This document shows positions 62,819 through 64,000 of a stretch of DNA of 64,000 nt, in pieces (the first letter of the stretch is position 1; every line of letters starts with the position of its first letter). The stretch comes from Diprion similis (lineage: Eukaryota > Arthropoda > Insecta > Hymenoptera > Diprionidae). The position numbers were made by a program, and so were the translations under genes. The DNA is taken from assembly GCF_021155765.1 (NCBI RefSeq), contig NC_060108.1, forward strand, positions 18,005,025-18,069,024, in the 5' to 3' direction. The notes beneath the pieces were generated by a model, which did not search any database, was not told the DNA's origin, and worked only from the letters and a program-made list of their open reading frames with translations.

Positions 62819-64000
62819 ATGCAGAGATCTCTAATGACACTTCCCTCACTAAATAGATTTCTGGTAAGTATAGTCATTCGTTGTATTTTTTTGCTCCTAC
62901 TATGGGATCAAGATAACAATTACCATTATTTTAACGAAAATCAACGTTTTCAGTTTGTTTTTTATCTAACCTTTGCCTTCTTTCCAGCTATATATAACGT
63001 TTTAGAAGACTCTTAACGTTTATTTATTTCAAATTGCAGGTTGGTACTAGGGTCAAATTTATACCAGTGTCAATACAAGCCGCTAATATCACCTCGATTA
63101 AATTAAACAAGGAAATACCACCCAAGCAACCTGTTCCTGACCTAAAAAACACTATCAAACGTTACTTAAAGTTAGTACTTGCAATCGAATCTATTTCCTG
63201 AATAAATATTTAGTTTTATTCAAGTTTCTTGTCCATTTCAGATCCCTTGAGCCATTACTATGCGACAAGGAGTACTGCGAGAGTGAAAAAATTGCCAAAG
63301 AATTTGAGAAAGGTGTTGGTGCTGAATTACATCGCAAATTACTGGAGCGTTACGAAAACACAGAAAACTGGGTAAAGGATATACTGTGGGTCATAGTTAT
63401 ATCAAACATTATTTTATTAAGACTATTCGTTTAGTTCTTTGCCCAACATGTTACATGTTATAAAAAAGCAATTTTCTCTGTATGGCCACAATATTTTGAT
63501 GCATTAAATATTTCTTTCTTTGTAGATGAACGAATGGTTTCTGCATGCTGCATACCTGGGATACAGAGTCCCTGTAATCGTTCATTCCAGTCCAGGGACT
63601 GTTGGTCCTTTGCAAAAATTTACTTGCCCGGAAGAGATGTTTATCTTTGGAGGAAAATTGATTGCCGCTGTTTGTGAATATGATTCTATGATAAAAAGGT
63701 ATTTGTATTATATTATACATTAGGTGATCTAAATATACATATATCTTTATCATAAAATAATGATACCCTTCTACAGTGGCAAAATGAAACAAGAAATGGC
63801 AGGAAAGGATCCGCTGGACATGCAACCATATGCTATGATACTTGGGACTCATCGACGCCCCGACATTCCTTTGGACCGTCAGTTGCATACGGATACTTCA
63901 GATCATATTATTGTGATACACAACAATCATGTTAGTTTACGTCAACAGTTATTATCAATTCAATAATCATTTTACTTCTACATTCTTGTCCCACAATACA
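62819..64000 (+). CDS. CRAT: Carnitine O-acetyltransferase, first five coding exons (3' end outside window)
   Basis: Transfers acetyl groups between CoA and carnitine, buffering acetyl-CoA in mitochondria and peroxisomes. Exons seen: 62819-62863, 63040-63170, 63242-63371, 63526-63698, 63777-63930 (211 codons), with matched phases and a GTTAGT donor at 63,931. The family N-terminal block is clear: PKQPVPDLKNTIKRYLKSLE, then TENWMNEWFLHAAYLGYR, PVIVHSSPGTVGP, and DPLDMQPYAMILGTHRRP with DHIIVIHNNH, as in the choline/carnitine acyltransferase family. Carnitine acetyltransferase fits better than carnitine palmitoyltransferase because there is no N-terminal pair of membrane helices. The catalytic His lies beyond the window. 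The first 45 residues are basic and lack acidic residues until Glu46-47, consistent with a mitochondrial targeting peptide. Confidence 0.88.

Noticed and set aside
1-64000. tRNA, rRNA and snRNA genes
   Set aside because: I looked for B-box-like GGTTCGAATC motifs and conserved RNA gene cores and saw none I could support by eye; a covariance search was not possible.

Overview
The window is nuclear DNA of an insect, most likely a hymenopteran. It is AT-rich, full of microsatellites, and its genes are split by short GT-AG introns. The organism is inferred from gene content: a Venus kinase receptor, an insect-type gustatory receptor cluster, and metazoan RPP40, BBLN and carnitine acetyltransferase. 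No species name can be justified from the sequence alone.

Layout. 1-3426: the 3' end of a plus-strand gene I cannot name (two phase-matched exons, then a stop). 3427-30847: about 27 kb with no convincing gene, dominated by microsatellites, homopolymers, GC-rich promoter-like islands (near 11.4-12.5, 16.6-17.0 and 19.5-19.7 kb) and a 624-bp fold-back element. 30848-38166: a complete nine-exon Venus kinase receptor (1394 aa) whose introns carry three copies of one small inverted-repeat element; a fourth copy lies just upstream. 40863-40901: a possible first coding exon of an unidentified minus-strand gene. 42250-47778: a complete six-exon RPP40 (360 aa). Its third intron holds a nested single-exon leucine-rich-repeat gene (522 aa) on the same strand, plus a decayed fragment. 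48082-49549: a five-exon nucleoside hydrolase (324 aa). 50646-51086: BBLN/bublin on the minus strand (96 aa).

52274-61560: a tandem minus-strand cluster of gustatory receptors (7tm_7 family). Two copies are complete (402 and 395 aa, same four-exon structure) and three are broken at different stages of decay: an internally deleted fragment, a 5'-truncated copy with intact downstream exons, and a copy reduced to its last exons. 62819 to the end: the first five coding exons of a carnitine O-acetyltransferase on the plus strand, cut by the window edge.

All exon models were built by hand. For each multi-exon gene the splice phases agree at every junction, and for each complete gene the summed exon length is a multiple of three. 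The genes are not a functional pathway: housekeeping genes (RPP40, nucleoside hydrolase, BBLN, CRAT) flank a signalling receptor and a fast-evolving chemoreceptor cluster. The least ordinary content is the transposon-seeded VKR locus with its apparently double extracellular module, the gene nested in RPP40, and the gustatory receptor decay series.
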